From: Campylobacteraceae bacterium | GTDB lineage: Bacteria > Campylobacterota > Campylobacteria > Campylobacterales > Sulfurovaceae | Direction: 5' to 3' | Length of the DNA stretch: 13,008 nucleotides | Assembly: GCA_026986355.1 (NCBI GenBank) | Contig: JALSOO010000087.1 | Span: 1 to 13,008 of the forward strand | Shown here: positions 1-6,375 of the stretch, piece after piece | Position numbering within the stretch: the first letter of the stretch is position 1 | How the letters are laid out: every line of letters begins with the position of its first letter | The notes under the pieces: generated by a model | What the model saw: the letters and a program-made list of their open reading frames with translations, nothing else | What the model was told of the DNA's origin: nothing | Databases searched by the model: none | Made by a program: the position numbers and the translations under genes

Positions 1-138
1 TCAATATTTTTAACCATGGTTCAAAAGAGAGTAGGGGGGTATTTTTTGAAATCCACTCCAACTTTGGAAAATAGAAGAGTTTATTGTAGCGTTTACACCA
101 AAAGAAACAAGGAGTTAATAGTAACAGCAGTAAAATAG
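1..138 (+). other. Possible 3' end of a gene entering from the left
   Basis: Frame 1 is open from the first base to a TAG at 136-138 and encodes 45 residues ending VYTKRNKELIVTAVK. The composition (Lys, Arg, Tyr, Val) is plausible for a real protein C-terminus, but I recognise no family. The opposite strand is also open: an ATG at 163 reads leftwards off the edge, giving a hydrophobic, Trp- and Phe-rich sequence without an obvious ribosome site. The two readings cannot both be relied on, and both may be chance or remnant sequence. The stretch contains a G6 run (34-39) followed by a T6 run, unusual in this AT-rich DNA. From 139 to 235 I see only AT-rich non-coding sequence. Confidence 0.25.
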
Positions 139-235
139 ATGGTGTTGCAAAAGTAAAGTTCATTGCTTTAATTGTAGCTAAATTATTATTTAGAAGGATT
201 TGTTTATTTAATAATTTATAATTCTTGGAATTTAT

Positions 236-264
236 GGGTATTTTGGATACCCCACAAGGGGTAT
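236..264 (-). terminator. GC-rich hairpin downstream of the carbonic anhydrase gene
   Basis: ATACCCC (247-253) and GGGGTAT (258-264) form a perfect 7-bp stem with a 4-base loop, starting three bases beyond the carbonic anhydrase stop codon. A third segment, GGGTAT (236-241), can instead pair with ATACCC (247-252) around a 5-base loop, so two hairpins compete for the same arm. Neither is followed by a U-run on the minus strand, so this is a terminator-like structure and not a textbook intrinsic terminator. Confidence 0.45.
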
Positions 265-266
265 AG

Positions 267-1055
267 TTACTCTTCGATAACTCGTTTATTTGTATCTTGG
301 ATTGGTCTATTGTTTGGGTGTCCAAATAGAGCTGTGAATTTCTCTGCTTGTTCTTTGCTTACGGTAAGTGGTGTTTTGTATACATGCCATTTTACCTGCT
401 CACTACATGGTGGAGTTGTCAATGACCCTGTAAATTTATAGTAATCTTTATTGGTTGGCATCAAAGCTTTTACCTCATCACTTGTTAATCCACATTTTAC
501 AGCTGTTCCCTCTTTCTCTTTTAGAGTTGGAAATTTTTTCCATATTTTTGCTAATACAGGGTTTTCTGCTCCCTCTTTAAACATTACAGCTACAACAGCT
601 AGTTTACCATCGTCTGTCGCATGAACAAAGTGTGCTTCTAGTGGGAACTTTTTACCATTAATATTGTTTTCACTAGGTGTATGGAAGTGGAACTGTTTGA
701 GTTTATATTTTGCTCCATCAATGTTCAATACACTACCATCAGCAATATTGATTTGAACTGTATGCCCATTATCTATAATTGTCTCTGAACCAGTTGTATA
801 GTTTAGGTCAAGAGCAGGTAGCTCTACATCTTTTGTAGCTACTACATTGATAGGAGATTGCTGTTTACCCTCTGAACACATATTAAACTTTTTATTTAAT
901 TCACTCCAGTGGCTAGGAGCTACATCTCCTGTATATCCCCAATGTTTTGCGTGATGATGTGCTTCTTCTTCTTCTGTATGAACTGTTTTACTACATCCTG
1001 ATACCAATAGTAGAGCTGTTAATGCGATTGTTGAGTAGGTCGTGATTTTTTTCAT
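267..1055 (-). CDS. Lipidated periplasmic alpha-class carbonic anhydrase
   Basis: Interconverts CO2 and bicarbonate. The start at 1055 gives 262 residues and is preceded by AAGGA; the longer in-frame ATG at 1094 would put 13 residues ahead of the signal peptide and is unlikely. Residues 1-21 are a lipoprotein signal ending LVSGC, with Cys21 as the lipidation site, followed by an acidic and His-rich linker (EEEEAHHH). Alpha-CA hallmarks are all present: zinc ligands His123, His125 (QFHFH) and His142 (EAHFVH); the His64-type proton shuttle at His98 (NGHTV); Thr213 in SLTTPPC; the QQSPIN motif; and NNRPIQ near the C-terminus. Cys60 and Cys217 match the conserved bacterial alpha-CA disulfide, while Cys188 is extra. 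The usual SEH is SEN here. The lipobox implies export and membrane anchoring facing the periplasm, where it could aid inorganic carbon supply or pH control (inference). The gene stands alone. Confidence 0.93.
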   Translation of the reverse strand: MKKITTYSTIALTALLLVSGCSKTVHTEEEEAHHHAKHWGYTGDVAPSHWSELNKKFNMCSEGKQQSPINVVATKDVELPALDLNYTTGSETIIDNGHTVQINIADGSVLNIDGAKYKLKQFHFHTPSENNINGKKFPLEAHFVHATDDGKLAVVAVMFKEGAENPVLAKIWKKFPTLKEKEGTAVKCGLTSDEVKALMPTNKDYYKFTGSLTTPPCSEQVKWHVYKTPLTVSKEQAEKFTALFGHPNNRPIQDTNKRVIEE

Positions 1056-1084
1056 ATATAGTGTCCTTTTTAAGTGTGTTATGA

Positions 1085-1090
1085 ATTTTA
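1085..1090 (-). promoter_or_regulatory. Candidate -10 box for the carbonic anhydrase gene
   Basis: On the minus strand this reads TAAAAT, about 30 bases upstream of the ATG at 1055, which would leave a leader of roughly 23 nt containing the AAGGA site. There is no convincing -35 box, as is usual in Campylobacterota. The surrounding DNA is so AT-rich that similar boxes arise by chance. Confidence 0.3.
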
Positions 1091-1233
1091 TCAAAAAAAC
1101 TTATATTTTTTCTATAATTTTTAATTTTTAAGATAAATTATAGATATTTTTTTACTAATTTCCTATTTCTCTACTTTTTTTATCATTTTTATTGATTTTA
1201 AGGATAAAAAAATAGTGTTTTACTTTTTTTGGA

Positions 1234-1239
1234 TATAGT
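1234..1239 (+). promoter_or_regulatory. Candidate -10 box for the 142-aa protein gene
   Basis: TATAGT lies 32 bases before the ATG at 1272, behind a T-rich stretch (1223-1230) of the kind often seen upstream of Campylobacterota -10 boxes. It would give a leader of about 26 nt carrying GAGGAG. Confidence 0.35.
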
Positions 1240-1271
1240 TAATTATTAAAAAAAATGAGGAGTTTTTGATT

Positions 1272-1700
1272 ATGTATGTAAGGGTTTATAATAATAGATT
1301 AATCAAAGTATATAGTGGAGAGGATTTAAAGAGTTCAGAGATGATAAGTAAGCTTAAAGGTAGAGGCCTTGCAGGGTTTACTATCCGAGATAGAGATGGA
1401 GATATTCAATTTTATGATAGAGAGGTAGTATCATCATCAGAGTTACAGATGATTATTAGAAATTTAAAAACGGTTACAGTAGCTATCAAAATGAGTGATG
1501 ATGAGGTAATTGACTATTTTTATACTATTGCAAAACTTCAACTGATAGAGCATAATAGAGACTCTTTTAGAGAGAATGAACTTTATGAGTGGATGAATGC
1601 TGTTATAGATTCAGGGATTATAAAGAGTTCTATTTGGCAGAATGTAAAAGATAATGTTTATTTTAGACTAAGTGAAAGTGGATTTTTACTTAAGGATTAA
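1272..1700 (+). CDS. Uncharacterised 142-aa protein
   Basis: I do not recognise this family. The ATG at 1272 is chosen because GAGGAG (1257-1262) lies 9 bases before it; the in-frame TTG at 1266 is only 3 bases from that site. There is no signal peptide or membrane segment, so it should be cytoplasmic. Residues 1-60 look beta-rich with a short charged turn (TIRDRDGDIQFYDRE, 37-51). Residues 75-142 look mainly helical (DEVIDYFYTIAKLQLIE, ENELYEWMNAVIDSGII) and end in VYFRLSESGFLLKD, which resembles the wing of a winged-helix fold. That is a faint resemblance, not an assignment. Divergent from the carbonic anhydrase gene with about 215 bp between starts, and followed by a hairpin at 1780-1813, so probably a single-gene unit. 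Confidence 0.8.
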   Translation: MYVRVYNNRLIKVYSGEDLKSSEMISKLKGRGLAGFTIRDRDGDIQFYDREVVSSSELQMIIRNLKTVTVAIKMSDDEVIDYFYTIAKLQLIEHNRDSFRENELYEWMNAVIDSGIIKSSIWQNVKDNVYFRLSESGFLLKD

Positions 1701-1779
1701 TTGTTTAATACTGTTTATTAAAATTATTTTAATAGAAAATCAATCATCAAATAGTGTAACAAATAAGAAAAAAGCATAT

Positions 1780-1813
1780 AATATATAACTTTTTTAAAAA
1801 AAAGTTATATATT
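1780..1813 (+). terminator. AT-rich hairpin, probable terminator
   Basis: Bases 1780-1793 pair perfectly with 1800-1813 (14 bp, one G-C pair) around a 6-base loop, followed by TTCATTTTTG. It lies 80 bases beyond the stop of the 142-aa protein gene and just before the promoter of the next gene. Its symmetry lets it act on either strand, but the near-absence of G-C pairs makes the stem weak. Confidence 0.45.
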
Positions 1814-1838
1814 TCATTTTTGTAACACATTTGGACTC

Positions 1839-1844
1839 TATAAT
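1839..1844 (+). promoter_or_regulatory. Promoter -10 box of the 66-aa exported peptide gene
   Basis: A consensus TATAAT sits 36 bases before the ATG at 1875. The implied leader is about 24-30 nt and contains AAAGGA (1864-1869). A TTTTTGTAACA stretch lies upstream in place of a clear -35 box. Confidence 0.6.
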
Positions 1845-1874
1845 CCTTCTATATTTTCAAAACAAAGGATTCAA

Positions 1875-2075
1875 ATGAAATTTTTAAAAACAGTAGCTAT
1901 GTTAGCACTATTGGTTATGTCAGCAAATGGAGCAAAAGTGACATGGGGTGCAGATGGTAAACCGATTATTGAAGCTTCTTCTACACCTGTTAGAGGTTGT
2001 ATACAAGGTGGGTTAGAAGATTTAGGTAAAGAGACAAACTCAACAATAACTACTCCTAAACTTCACTGTTCTTAA
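1875..2075 (+). CDS. Small exported protein, 66 aa, two cysteines
   Basis: Starts at an ATG five bases after AAAGGA. Residues 1-20 form a typical Sec signal peptide: basic MKFLK, hydrophobic VAMLALLVM, and a small-residue end with cleavage expected around SANGA. There is no lipobox, so the mature peptide of about 46 residues should be free in the periplasm or secreted. It has two cysteines, Cys42 and Cys65 (second-last residue), that could form one disulfide, and a Thr/Ser-rich stretch before the C-terminus. I recognise no family. A strong -10 box upstream and a hairpin directly downstream argue that it is a real monocistronic gene and not a chance open frame. Function unknown. Confidence 0.75.
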   Translation: MKFLKTVAMLALLVMSANGAKVTWGADGKPIIEASSTPVRGCIQGGLEDLGKETNSTITTPKLHCS

Positions 2076-2084
2076 TATAGCTCT

Positions 2085-2109
2085 TTGCTCCTGCCATTAG
2101 CAGGAGCAA
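2085..2109. terminator. Bidirectional hairpin between convergent genes
   Basis: TTGCTCCTGC (2085-2094) pairs perfectly with GCAGGAGCAA (2100-2109), giving a 10-bp stem and 5-base loop, followed on the plus strand by TAATTTT. It begins ten bases after the 66-aa peptide stop and ends ten bases before the stop of the minus-strand solute-binding protein gene, so it can terminate both. Confidence 0.75.
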
Positions 2110-2118
2110 TAATTTTGG

Positions 2119-3219
2119 CTACCACTTTCCTTTTGCTATATCTAAAATAGTCAAAGGCACATCAGCAGTAGTTGGTAAATCTACAATTCCTATATCTATA
2201 GTAGCAAAGCTAAGAGCTTTTCCTATAGCTACACTAGGATTAGATGGTCTAAAGGCAAATTTATCAGTAGCAATCTGTTGAATCTCTTTTGATAGGAGAA
2301 AGTTTATAAATGTTTTTGACGCATTTTGTATTTTTTTATCTTTTGCTACAATAAATGCTGGGTGGTCATTGAGTACAGATTTTTCAGGATAAGTCACTTT
2401 GATATTGTTGGAATATTTTTCTAATAAATCAGGAACCATATTCTCATAGGTAAATATTGTCGTATATTTTAATCTATTGGTTTTAAAAGTTCTAGTAAGT
2501 TTTCCTGTAGATTTTTCATTATGGTTTGTAGCTTTCCAAAAGTTATTCATATATTTTTGAAATTCAGGATTATTTAGCTGTTTTTCTGTCAAAGGGTCAT
2601 AACTATCAAAATAGGTGTAGGCTTTAGATAGAAGAGTCACAAATCCTGAGTTTGATTTTTCTGGGTCTGTAAATGCTACTCTCATTTTACCAAATTTTTT
2701 ATATTTAGGCGAAATCTCTTCCCATTTTTTATTGGCAACTTGCTCTACATTTGATAGATTATAGGGTTTAGTAAGATTTTCATCTATAATTTTTGCTTTA
2801 TCTGCAAATGTTACCATTACTAATGGGCTATAAACCAAGGGTGTACTATCTACCTTATCAAACTTATCATAAAGTAATCCAGATAGAGAACTTGCAGGAC
2901 TCTCTATGCTACATTTATCAAGATTACCATCATTTAATCTCTTCATCATCTCCCCAGAGCCTTTATAGATAACTTCTGTTGAGATATTTGGGTACTCTTT
3001 GTTAAACTTAGGTAAGATAGCTTCTATCCACTCTTTTTTCTCTGAAGCCATACAGATGACAATGGCTGATTTCTCTTTTTTATCAAGTTTGCTATGTATC
3101 CACTCTTTTGCATTAGTAAAATTTTTGTTGAGCATACTTTTCCACTCTTCTACAGACGCATTAGCACTATTTGACATAGCTAGAATAAGTGAAATAGTTA
3201 AAATAGATTTAGTTTTCAT
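2119..3219 (-). CDS. Periplasmic solute-binding protein, SBP_bac_11-like
   Basis: A 366-aa exported binding protein of the type II periplasmic binding fold. The ATG at 3219 follows AAGGAT. The signal peptide spans residues 1-21 with cleavage expected after ANA; there is no lipobox Cys. A charged, probably helical stretch (22-50) precedes the binding domain. Features typical of bacterial extracellular solute-binding proteins of this type (from memory) are KGSGEMMKRLNDG (86-98), TDPEKSNSG (184-192), YEN (258-260), DHPAF (285-289) and FRPSNP (323-328). The ligand cannot be read from sequence; related families bind oxyanions or stand alone in VWA-domain loci. No ABC permease or ATPase lies in the window, so it is an orphan here, between convergent and divergent neighbours. 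It could serve a transporter elsewhere or act as a sensor. Confidence 0.8.
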   Translation of the reverse strand: MKTKSILTISLILAMSNSANASVEEWKSMLNKNFTNAKEWIHSKLDKKEKSAIVICMASEKKEWIEAILPKFNKEYPNISTEVIYKGSGEMMKRLNDGNLDKCSIESPASSLSGLLYDKFDKVDSTPLVYSPLVMVTFADKAKIIDENLTKPYNLSNVEQVANKKWEEISPKYKKFGKMRVAFTDPEKSNSGFVTLLSKAYTYFDSYDPLTEKQLNNPEFQKYMNNFWKATNHNEKSTGKLTRTFKTNRLKYTTIFTYENMVPDLLEKYSNNIKVTYPEKSVLNDHPAFIVAKDKKIQNASKTFINFLLSKEIQQIATDKFAFRPSNPSVAIGKALSFATIDIGIVDLPTTADVPLTILDIAKGKW

Positions 3220-3280
3220 TTTATATCCTTAAAATAATTTTTTATTAAGTTGAAATCTAACATATTTAAATTTCATTAAA

Positions 3281-3286
3281 ATTTTA
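3281..3286 (-). promoter_or_regulatory. Candidate -10 box for the solute-binding protein gene
   Basis: The minus strand reads TGCTAAAAT, an extended -10-like site about 62 bases upstream of the ATG at 3219, leaving a leader near 55 nt. The same roughly 100-bp stretch must also hold the ruvX promoter on the plus strand, for which I see no clear box. Confidence 0.3.
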
Positions 3287-3321
3287 GCAGATTACTCTTT
3301 ATGTTATGTTATATTACTTTT

Positions 3322-3705
3322 ATGAAAATAGCAAGTATAGATGTAGGACTCAAACGGATAGGTTTAGCAATCTGTTTAGATGGAAATATTGTCTTTCCAC
3401 AAGATGCAATCCTAAGAAAAAATAGAAATCAAGCTTCTCGTGATGTGAAATTATTTTTAGAAGAGTGGGATATTGATATATTGGTAGTTGGATTGCCTAA
3501 GGGTGGTTCTACTGAAGAGGAGATGGAGAGACGAATTAGACATTTTGTATCTCTCTTGAATCTTGATAAGATAAAGGTTGAGTATCAAGATGAGCAATGG
3601 AGTTCGATAGAAGCCAAAGAGTTAACAAAAGGAGTCTTTCGTCATAAACGTGATGGAAAGATAGACTCTATCTCAGCCAAGATTATTCTGGAGCGTTGGT
3701 TATGA
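3322..3705 (+). CDS. ruvX: RuvX/YqgF family pre-16S rRNA nuclease or resolvase-like protein
   Basis: A 127-aa RNase H-fold protein, usual length for the family, annotated as a putative Holliday junction resolvase and, in E. coli, implicated in 16S rRNA 5'-end maturation. The start at 3322 gives the expected N-terminus MKIASIDVGLKRIG with the first catalytic acid Asp7; an upstream ATG at 3301 would add seven residues not seen in the family. Neither start has a good Shine-Dalgarno site. Other motifs are VVGLPKGG (55-62), Asp90-Glu91 followed by SS, and Asp115 in KIDSISAKIILERWL. From memory, ruvX follows dprA in Helicobacter and Campylobacter; here its upstream neighbour is a divergent solute-binding protein. 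Its stop overlaps the next start as ATGA, indicating translational coupling. Confidence 0.92.
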   Translation: MKIASIDVGLKRIGLAICLDGNIVFPQDAILRKNRNQASRDVKLFLEEWDIDILVVGLPKGGSTEEEMERRIRHFVSLLNLDKIKVEYQDEQWSSIEAKELTKGVFRHKRDGKIDSISAKIILERWL

Positions 3706-4205
3706 AGAGAAAATGGAGTGTAAAAAATATACTAAAAGAGCTTATATCGACTCTACTTTTACTTTTTATTCTATCACTTGTTGTAAATTATATTAGAAAG
3801 CCAGAGGTAAATGGAGATATATATAGTTTAAAATTGACCGATATTTATAATAAACCCTTAGATATGGATAAGTATAAAAATAGACCATTGGTTGTACATT
3901 TTTGGGCGACTTGGTGTCCTATTTGTAAGCTAGAGGCTTCCAACATAGATTCACTCTCTAAAAAATATAATCTACTCTCTATCGCTGTCAATTCAGGTTC
4001 TAATAAAAAGATAGGAGATTTTATGAGAGAGCATAATCTAAACTATAGAGTAGTTAATGACAATAGTGGAGAGTTGTCAAAAGAGTTTGGTATCGAAGCC
4101 TATCCTAGCACATTGATTTATGACCGAAATGGAAAATTAAAATTTTCCGAAGTAGGCTACACTACCACATTAGGGTTACAAGCAAGAATAGAGTTAAGTA
4201 ATTAA
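3702..4205 (+). CDS. Membrane-anchored thioredoxin-like protein
   Basis: A 167-aa protein starting at the ATG that overlaps the ruvX stop (ATGA), with GGAG at 3690-3693 inside ruvX; the in-frame TTG at 3696 is less likely. Residues 10-30 form one N-terminal membrane segment that anchors the domain on the periplasmic side. The thioredoxin-like domain (about 38-165) has the active site WCPIC (Cys72, Cys75) after VVHFWAT and the cis-proline at Pro135 (EAYPSTLIYD). It belongs with the membrane-anchored TlpA/ScsD-like disulfide oxidoreductases, likely acting on periplasmic thiols, for example in disulfide handling or cytochrome c maturation. Which substrate, and whether it oxidises or reduces, cannot be told. 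Pairing with ruvX looks like transcriptional convenience and not a shared pathway. Confidence 0.85.
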   Translation: MKRKWSVKNILKELISTLLLLFILSLVVNYIRKPEVNGDIYSLKLTDIYNKPLDMDKYKNRPLVVHFWATWCPICKLEASNIDSLSKKYNLLSIAVNSGSNKKIGDFMREHNLNYRVVNDNSGELSKEFGIEAYPSTLIYDRNGKLKFSEVGYTTTLGLQARIELSN

Positions 4206-4240
4206 TTGTAAATTTTAACATTATCTTCACACTTGGATAG

Positions 4241-4246
4241 TATAAT
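4241..4246 (+). promoter_or_regulatory. TATAAT box seven bases before the SPOR gene start
   Basis: A consensus TATAAT ends six bases before the ATG at 4253, so transcription from it would begin at about the start codon and give a leaderless mRNA. TTAACA at 4215-4220 could be a -35 box, but the 20-bp spacing is long. It may be a chance match in AT-rich DNA, with the gene instead read through from ruvX. Confidence 0.35.
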
Positions 4247-4252
4247 TTGATT

Positions 4253-5254
4253 ATGAAAAAAATTATACTATTAACATTATTAATTATCGGAATTGGAAAT
4301 GCAACAATGTATCAAATTGTGCATTTAAAAAGAGGTAGTTCTTTGAATGTACGTGAGATACCAGAGATACGCTATAGAACAGCAGTAGGAACTATTCCTG
4401 CTTTTGCTACAGGAATCAAGATACGACAATGTAAATATAATAGTCAAGGTCAAAATTGGTGTTATATCTCTTATCCTCAAGGTGCTTCACATTTAGAGGG
4501 GTGGGTAAAACGCTCTTATTTAGCTCCCATGAGAGGTGCTTCAACTTCAAAACGACATATAGAGAATTTTTTGCAAAATTTTTATAGAGCAGATGAGGAG
4601 GATTTTTTAGATAAGCTTCACTCTTTATATAGATTTCCTATGCAACAGTATATGTGGAGAAAAAATGTCTCTTTGATGCAGTTACGTTCTCAAAAGGTTC
4701 GTTTTTATAAAAAATGGGGAAAACGTGATTATCGTTTGACCCATTTTAAGATTTTAAAACGTCGCTCAAACTATATTGATGTTCAAGCAACAGTACGTTG
4801 GAGAGTCAAAGGTTATAAAGCATTTAAAGAGGGTAGAGATATACAAAAGCTTAGATTACTTCCTATGGGGAACAGTTTTAAAGTATTGGCACTAAAAAAT
4901 CTAAATCATTGGGTAAAACCAGAGCCGAAAGTAGAAGAACAAAATCTAACTGTTCCACCAACTGTAGCTAAGTTAGAAGAGTCGATAGATTTAAATAAAA
5001 CAGTAGTTAATGTTGGTTATTACATTAAAGTTGGCTCATTTTTTGGAGAGATTAATCCAATATTCCTAAAGAAAATAAGTAGTTTAGGTTACCCATATGT
5101 TGTGCAAAAGGCTATTAATCCTAAGAATAGTAGAAGCGTAATTCGTAGGGTTTTAATTGGACCATTTAAATCAGAGAGTTTAGTAAAAGAGTCATTAGCA
5201 TCAGTACGAGAAAAAATCAATAAAGATGCTTATATCCAAACGATTAAAAAGTAA
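4253..5254 (+). CDS. Exported SH3b and SPOR domain protein
   Basis: A 333-aa exported protein with a signal peptide at 1-17 (cleavage near NAT). Residues about 19-92 form a bacterial SH3 domain (GSSLNVREIP, then EGWVKRSYL), a cell-wall binding module; Cys60 and Cys70 could form a disulfide. Residues about 98-220 are a Lys/Arg/Trp-rich region whose pattern (helical start, then VQATVRWRVKG) suggests an NTF2-like fold (inference). A Pro/Glu linker (221-250) leads to a C-terminal SPOR domain (256-333: YYIKVGSFFG, VLIGPFKSES). SPOR domains bind glycan strands stripped of stem peptides at division septa, so a septal or peptidoglycan role is likely. The ATG at 4253 fits the signal peptide; TTG at 4247 does not. 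There is no strong ribosome site (see the TATAAT entry). It lies 47 bases after the thioredoxin gene. Confidence 0.82.
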   Translation: MKKIILLTLLIIGIGNATMYQIVHLKRGSSLNVREIPEIRYRTAVGTIPAFATGIKIRQCKYNSQGQNWCYISYPQGASHLEGWVKRSYLAPMRGASTSKRHIENFLQNFYRADEEDFLDKLHSLYRFPMQQYMWRKNVSLMQLRSQKVRFYKKWGKRDYRLTHFKILKRRSNYIDVQATVRWRVKGYKAFKEGRDIQKLRLLPMGNSFKVLALKNLNHWVKPEPKVEEQNLTVPPTVAKLEESIDLNKTVVNVGYYIKVGSFFGEINPIFLKKISSLGYPYVVQKAINPKNSRSVIRRVLIGPFKSESLVKESLASVREKINKDAYIQTIKK

Positions 5255-5255
5255 T

Positions 5256-6359
5256 CTATCCCACAGTTTTAAACTGTGGACTCTCTAAATTGGATTCTCT
5301 ATCATCAAGCTCTTTATCTCTTCGCTTATCTTTTATTCGTTTTCTTTTCATTAGCTGTTTTGCTAGTTCTCTCATGTTTTCTGTGGTATCACTCTCATCG
5401 ACTATCTCTACTCCCAAGAGCGTCTCTACACAATCTTCTAGTGTCAATATACCCTCTGTTTGGTCATAATTATCTTTGACTAAAAACATATGTTGTTTCT
5501 TTTTTATAAACATATCCAATGCTTTATCTACAGGAAAGGTCTCATAGATAGAGAGCATTTTATCTTGAATACTTGCAATGGTAACAGAATCATCAACTAG
5601 AGATTGTTTAAAGATTTTTTTGGTTAAAACAATACCTGTTACATCTTCAATACTTTCATGATAAATTGGGATTCTAGAAAATTTAAATATCTCCTCTTGG
5701 GTATCCATCACTTCTCTAATAGTCATATTCCCCTCAATAGCAAAAACAACAGAGCGTGGAGTGAGAATATCATTTACCTTTTTCTCATCTAATCTTAGTA
5801 CATTTTCTATAAAATCAGACTCTTTCTCGTCTATGACTCCTTCATCTTCACTAATAAGCATACTCTCTAAGAGTTCATCTTTGGTGGTGGTAGCTTCATC
5901 TTCTTGACCTTTTGATATTTTGTCAGTAACAAGTAGTGTTATCAAGACAATAGGGTAGGTTATAAAGATAAAAAATTGGATAATTCTAGCTGATATAGGA
6001 GCTAGGGTTTTCCAGTAAATTGCACCAATAGTTTTTGGAATAATCTCTGAAAAGAATAAAATTGCAAAAGTCAATATAATGGATACATAGACCATTGCAC
6101 CATCTCCATATAGTTTAGATGCTTGAGCCCCTACGACAGCAGCACCTAATGTATTGGCAATGGTATTTAAAATCAGAATAGATGCAATAGATTTGTTGAT
6201 ATTCTCTTTGTGAGAACGAAGTAGTTCACCTGTTTTGGGTTTCTCTTTTTCCAGAACAGAGACATAAGACATCTGTACCGAAAGAAGTACAGATTCAAGG
6301 ATAGAACAGAGGAAGGAGATTCCCACAGAGAGTAGAAAGAAAAGTATCAGATAACTCAT
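5256..6359 (-). CDS. CNNM/CorC-family membrane protein with CBS pair
   Basis: A 367-aa inner-membrane protein of the hemolysin C/CorC (CNNM, DUF21) family, implicated in Mg2+ or Co2+ export and divalent-cation homeostasis. Four hydrophobic segments (about 3-27, 57-80, 88-108, 120-143) make up the DUF21 domain, with the conserved LNTIANTLG (64-72) and SEIIPK (104-109) motifs. A tandem CBS domain follows (about 196-316), closing with LTLEDCVETLLGVEIVDE. The CorC_HlyC domain often found next is missing; a highly charged Lys/Arg/Glu tail (about 330-358) takes its place. It is the second gene of an operon, 16 bp after mgtE, with an AAAGG site overlapping the mgtE stop. Its last codons lie in a palindrome shared with the convergent junction. 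Transport direction is inferred from the family. Confidence 0.88.
   Translation of the reverse strand: MSYLILFFLLSVGISFLCSILESVLLSVQMSYVSVLEKEKPKTGELLRSHKENINKSIASILILNTIANTLGAAVVGAQASKLYGDGAMVYVSIILTFAILFFSEIIPKTIGAIYWKTLAPISARIIQFFIFITYPIVLITLLVTDKISKGQEDEATTTKDELLESMLISEDEGVIDEKESDFIENVLRLDEKKVNDILTPRSVVFAIEGNMTIREVMDTQEEIFKFSRIPIYHESIEDVTGIVLTKKIFKQSLVDDSVTIASIQDKMLSIYETFPVDKALDMFIKKKQHMFLVKDNYDQTEGILTLEDCVETLLGVEIVDESDTTENMRELAKQLMKRKRIKDKRRDKELDDRESNLESPQFKTVG
5261..5279. terminator. Palindrome overlapping the 3' end of the CNNM gene
   Basis: CCACAGTTT (5261-5269) pairs with AAACTGTGG (5271-5279). It encodes the last residues of the CNNM protein (PQFKTV) and lies six bases past the SPOR gene stop. 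With a one-base centre only about seven pairs can form, and no U-run follows, so terminator function is plausible and not certain. Only one base separates the two convergent coding regions. Confidence 0.45.
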
Positions 6360-6375
6360 TTAATTAAATAAACCT

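Noticed and set aside
34..47. Phase-variable homopolymer tract
   Set aside because: Only six G bases, below the length usually linked to slippage, and not in a recognised gene.
2999..3232. Plus-strand 77-codon open frame opposite the start of the solute-binding protein gene
   Set aside because: It is the reverse complement of a clear signal peptide and domain start, with no ribosome site of its own.
1266..4255. TTG starts at 1266, 3696 and 4247, six bases upstream of the chosen ATGs
   Set aside because: In each case the ATG has better spacing to the ribosome site, or better signal-peptide or overlap context (GAGGAG for 1272, GGAG and ATGA for 3702, signal peptide for 4253).
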